Shown here: piece by piece, positions 20,945-22,838 of the stretch
How the letters are laid out: each line of letters opens with the position of its first letter
How positions within the stretch are numbered: position 1 is the stretch's first letter
NCBI GenBank assembly: GCA_034698045.1
Contig: JAQGAU010000895.1
Span: 1-22,838 of the forward strand
Reading direction: 5' to 3'
Length of the DNA stretch: 22,838 nucleotides
From: Paramacrobiotus richtersi
Lineage: Eukaryota > Tardigrada > Eutardigrada > Parachela > Macrobiotidae
Notes under the pieces: generated by a model
Databases searched by the model: none
Told to the model about the DNA's origin: nothing
What the model saw: the letters and a program-made list of their open reading frames with translations, nothing else
Position numbers and translations under genes: made by a program

Positions 20945-21619
20945 TTTGTTGGATTACTTGCACAGAAGGATCAAACGGACGATTCTAAATAGGTGAGATA
21001 CTTGGCTGTGCGTGCCGCATGGTGTTCAGATGAGAATGTGCTCAAAATTTCCAAAAAAAGTTCAATTTCAGAGAAATTTTTGACGTGAGAATGAGCTGCA
21101 CGAAAACATCCCCGCCAAATTCGAGCAGGGGTGTTGCGTAGCGTGCTGAGCCAACCCGGATGGAGTGATCGAAGTGAACCGAATCAGCTGATCATGCGTT
21201 CATGTTATGTGTGTTTTTTTATTCAAAGCTGACAACATCTCGGCTGCAAAACCCCAAAAGTAAAAAACGACAGCTGAACATGAGATAAGTTTTCTCAAAA
21301 GTAGCAGTCGCTGCAGTCCATACTTTGTGGGATTTCTTTCGAGCAAGGGTCTGCAAGGTCGACTTGTCCCCCTTCTAACCTCGGCACACCACTGGTTTCC
21401 GGTCTGTTATAAACTGTTCTGCATTATTTTTCCAGCTGATCTCATTCCATTTCGTTCCTGTCTGTTTCGATGTAAATTAATTAATTTTTCTATGCGCCAG
21501 CGATGATCAGAATGTGACAGCTTTGCTTTCCGTATCGTGTTTGAGAAATTGTTCCAGGTTTTATTTTGTCTCTATTAATTTGTAATCTTGACATCGAGCA
21601 CTACTAAATTGCGAAGATA
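20945..21619. promoter_or_regulatory. Divergent promoter region between the AT-hook gene and RRP40/EXOSC3
   Basis: A spacer of 675 bases separates two start codons pointing away from each other, so it should contain both 5' UTRs and promoters, possibly shared. I see no convincing TATA box or initiator that fixes a transcription start. There is a CAGCTG E-box-like hexamer near 21186 and another near 21271. No ORF of note. Confidence 0.5.
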
Positions 21620-22141
21620 ATGGATGTTGACGAGGAGCCCGCATCGGATTCTCCGAAAATCTGCATTCCCGGCGATAAAGTCTTCCAGATTGAAAGCTCC
21701 TCAATGAAAACGCTTACGTTGGGCCACGGTATCCGTAAATCAGGTGATGATCTTATTGCGACACGCGTTGGGATCCTGCATTACAAACTTCCTGCTACAT
21801 TTTTTCTGGAAACAGCTTCAGAATCAGTAAGTTGTCGGACAGTTGAATTTCCCTGTACGGCTGTACAGGCTTATTGAACATGCGAACAGGGAGCGCACGA
21901 GATAAACTGTCTTTGTTGTTTTTCTTGCTGTTTGATTCTTGATTAAGTTGTTTTCTGTTGTTTTTAGTACTTTCCTGCGGCCGGTGATGATGTAGTGGGT
22001 GTCGTTATTAAACGCAAAGGACATGAATTATCTGAACATTATTTTGTGGTTGATCTCGGACGGAATGTGGAACGACAGCACGGCGTTCTACCAGTTCTGG
22101 CGTTTCGTGGTGCTACGAAACGCTATCGACCAAATTTAAAG
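21620..22141 (+). CDS. EXOSC3: RNA exosome cap subunit RRP40/EXOSC3, first two exons (partial)
   Basis: Non-catalytic S1/KH-type cap subunit of the nuclear and cytoplasmic RNA exosome, which holds and feeds RNA to the 3'-5' exonuclease. Exons are 21620-21826 (69 codons, ATG after GCGAAGATA) and 21968-22141 (58 codons), both phase 0 with GTAAGT and GTAATC donors. The first exon has the N-terminal beta domain around IPGDKVF and GHGIRKSGDDLIATRVGIL, matching the family's CGDxL...xGxL pattern. The second opens YFPAAGDDVVGVVIKRKG and holds FVVDLG and LAFRGATKRYRPNL, the start of the S1-like domain with the diagnostic GATKRNRPN-type motif. About 127 of an expected 230-280 residues are present. I find no exon for the rest of S1 or the KH domain before 22838, so the next intron probably runs past the window. 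Confidence 0.92.
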
Positions 22142-22838
22142 GTAATCACTAATCTGGATTTTTCGATGATATAATCTTCTGTATCTTGGCCGATCACATG
22201 TAGGATTTTGTGTTGATATTAGAATTATCGTTTCTACAGCTGTTGCTTTCTCGACAACGAAAAATCCGTGCTCGAGATGAAAGAAAAAAAGAAAAATTTT
22301 CAAAATGGACCCTTTTGTCGTTTTTATTTTGCTTTTCTTCCATCTTATTTCGACGTTATGTCTTACATGGGAGAGTACGATTGCTGTAAATAGCGGGTGT
22401 AATTTGTTGCCTGTGTTTTTCCGTTCTCGTGACTGTGGTAAAAGCTTTTTTCGCATGTTGTATTCAAATTTTAGATCAGTTTTTCGATGAAGTTATTACC
22501 ATATGTGGATCATTCGTTCACATTATGATATATTAAATTCCGAAATCTTGTGTAGAAAGTGGATGATGAGGGATGCATTTATTAATATTACAGAAAACTT
22601 ATAATTATTATAAATATGAACATTATCACTTATCAGTATAATAAACATTATAGATATTATAAATATAATAATAAATATTCCAGGGCGTGCGTGGCATGTT
22701 GCAGAGAGTTCTCTATACATATAAATCACCATTTGTACACACATTTTCGAAAATGACAAAGACCAGATGACTTGCCGCGCTTCGCTGCTACTTATATGAG
22801 CAAAGGCGGGGCCTGTACCTCAAACACATAAGGGCCTT
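22142..22838. other. Probable intron 2 of RRP40/EXOSC3
   Basis: AT-rich sequence after the GTAATC donor at 22142. Frames here are short; the longest, on either strand, show no resemblance to the missing S1 and KH parts. The stretch 22590-22680 is a low-complexity run of ATTATAAATA-type sequence. Confidence 0.45.

Noticed and set aside
22136-22456. 106-codon minus-strand frame in the EXOSC3 intron
   Set aside because: It overlaps the EXOSC3 splice donor, is low-complexity and shows no known domain.

Overview
This window looks like nuclear DNA of a small-genome invertebrate animal. Coding exons are moderately GC-rich and split by many short GT-AG introns, often 50-90 bases in the large gene. 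The proteins are animal housekeeping and chromatin types, and the introns and intergenic DNA are AT-rich. I see no bacterial operon, CRISPR array, tRNA, rRNA or intact transposon. A tardigrade or another compact ecdysozoan is a guess from gene architecture only.

Layout, left to right. (1) Positions 1-1812, plus strand: the last three exons of a cystathionine gamma-lyase (transsulfuration) gene, with an AT-rich first intron built of diverged dimeric repeats. (2) 2543-8941, plus: a 19-exon gene for a SNF2-family chromatin-remodelling ATPase of the ATRX/ARIP4 (Rad54-like) group. Splice phases agree from exon to exon; only the first exon and one intron are uncertain. (3) 9.2-11.9 kb, plus: a cluster of immunoglobulin-like exons. 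One pair of exons could encode a two-domain protein. A second copy of the last exon is open except for one stop, and more worn pieces lie between them. (4) 11.9-17.3 kb: about 5 kb with no gene I can support. It holds two eroded copies of the 3' end of the cystathionine gamma-lyase gene, a 42-base perfect palindrome and two other inverted repeats. (5) 17352-20944, minus: a seven-exon gene for a nuclear protein of about 468 residues with an AT-hook, a SUMO-interacting-type motif and SUMO-acceptor consensus sites; I do not recognise its family. (6) 21620 onward, plus: the first two exons of the RNA exosome cap subunit RRP40/EXOSC3, divergent from gene 5 across a 675-base spacer. The rest of this gene lies past the window.

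The genes do not form a pathway. The SNF2 ATPase and the AT-hook protein are both likely chromatin factors, but nothing in the sequence ties them together. The parts most worth a second look are the Ig-like exon family with its cysteine-free domain, the dispersed copies of the cystathionine gamma-lyase 3' end, the long palindrome and the unrecognised AT-hook/SIM protein.
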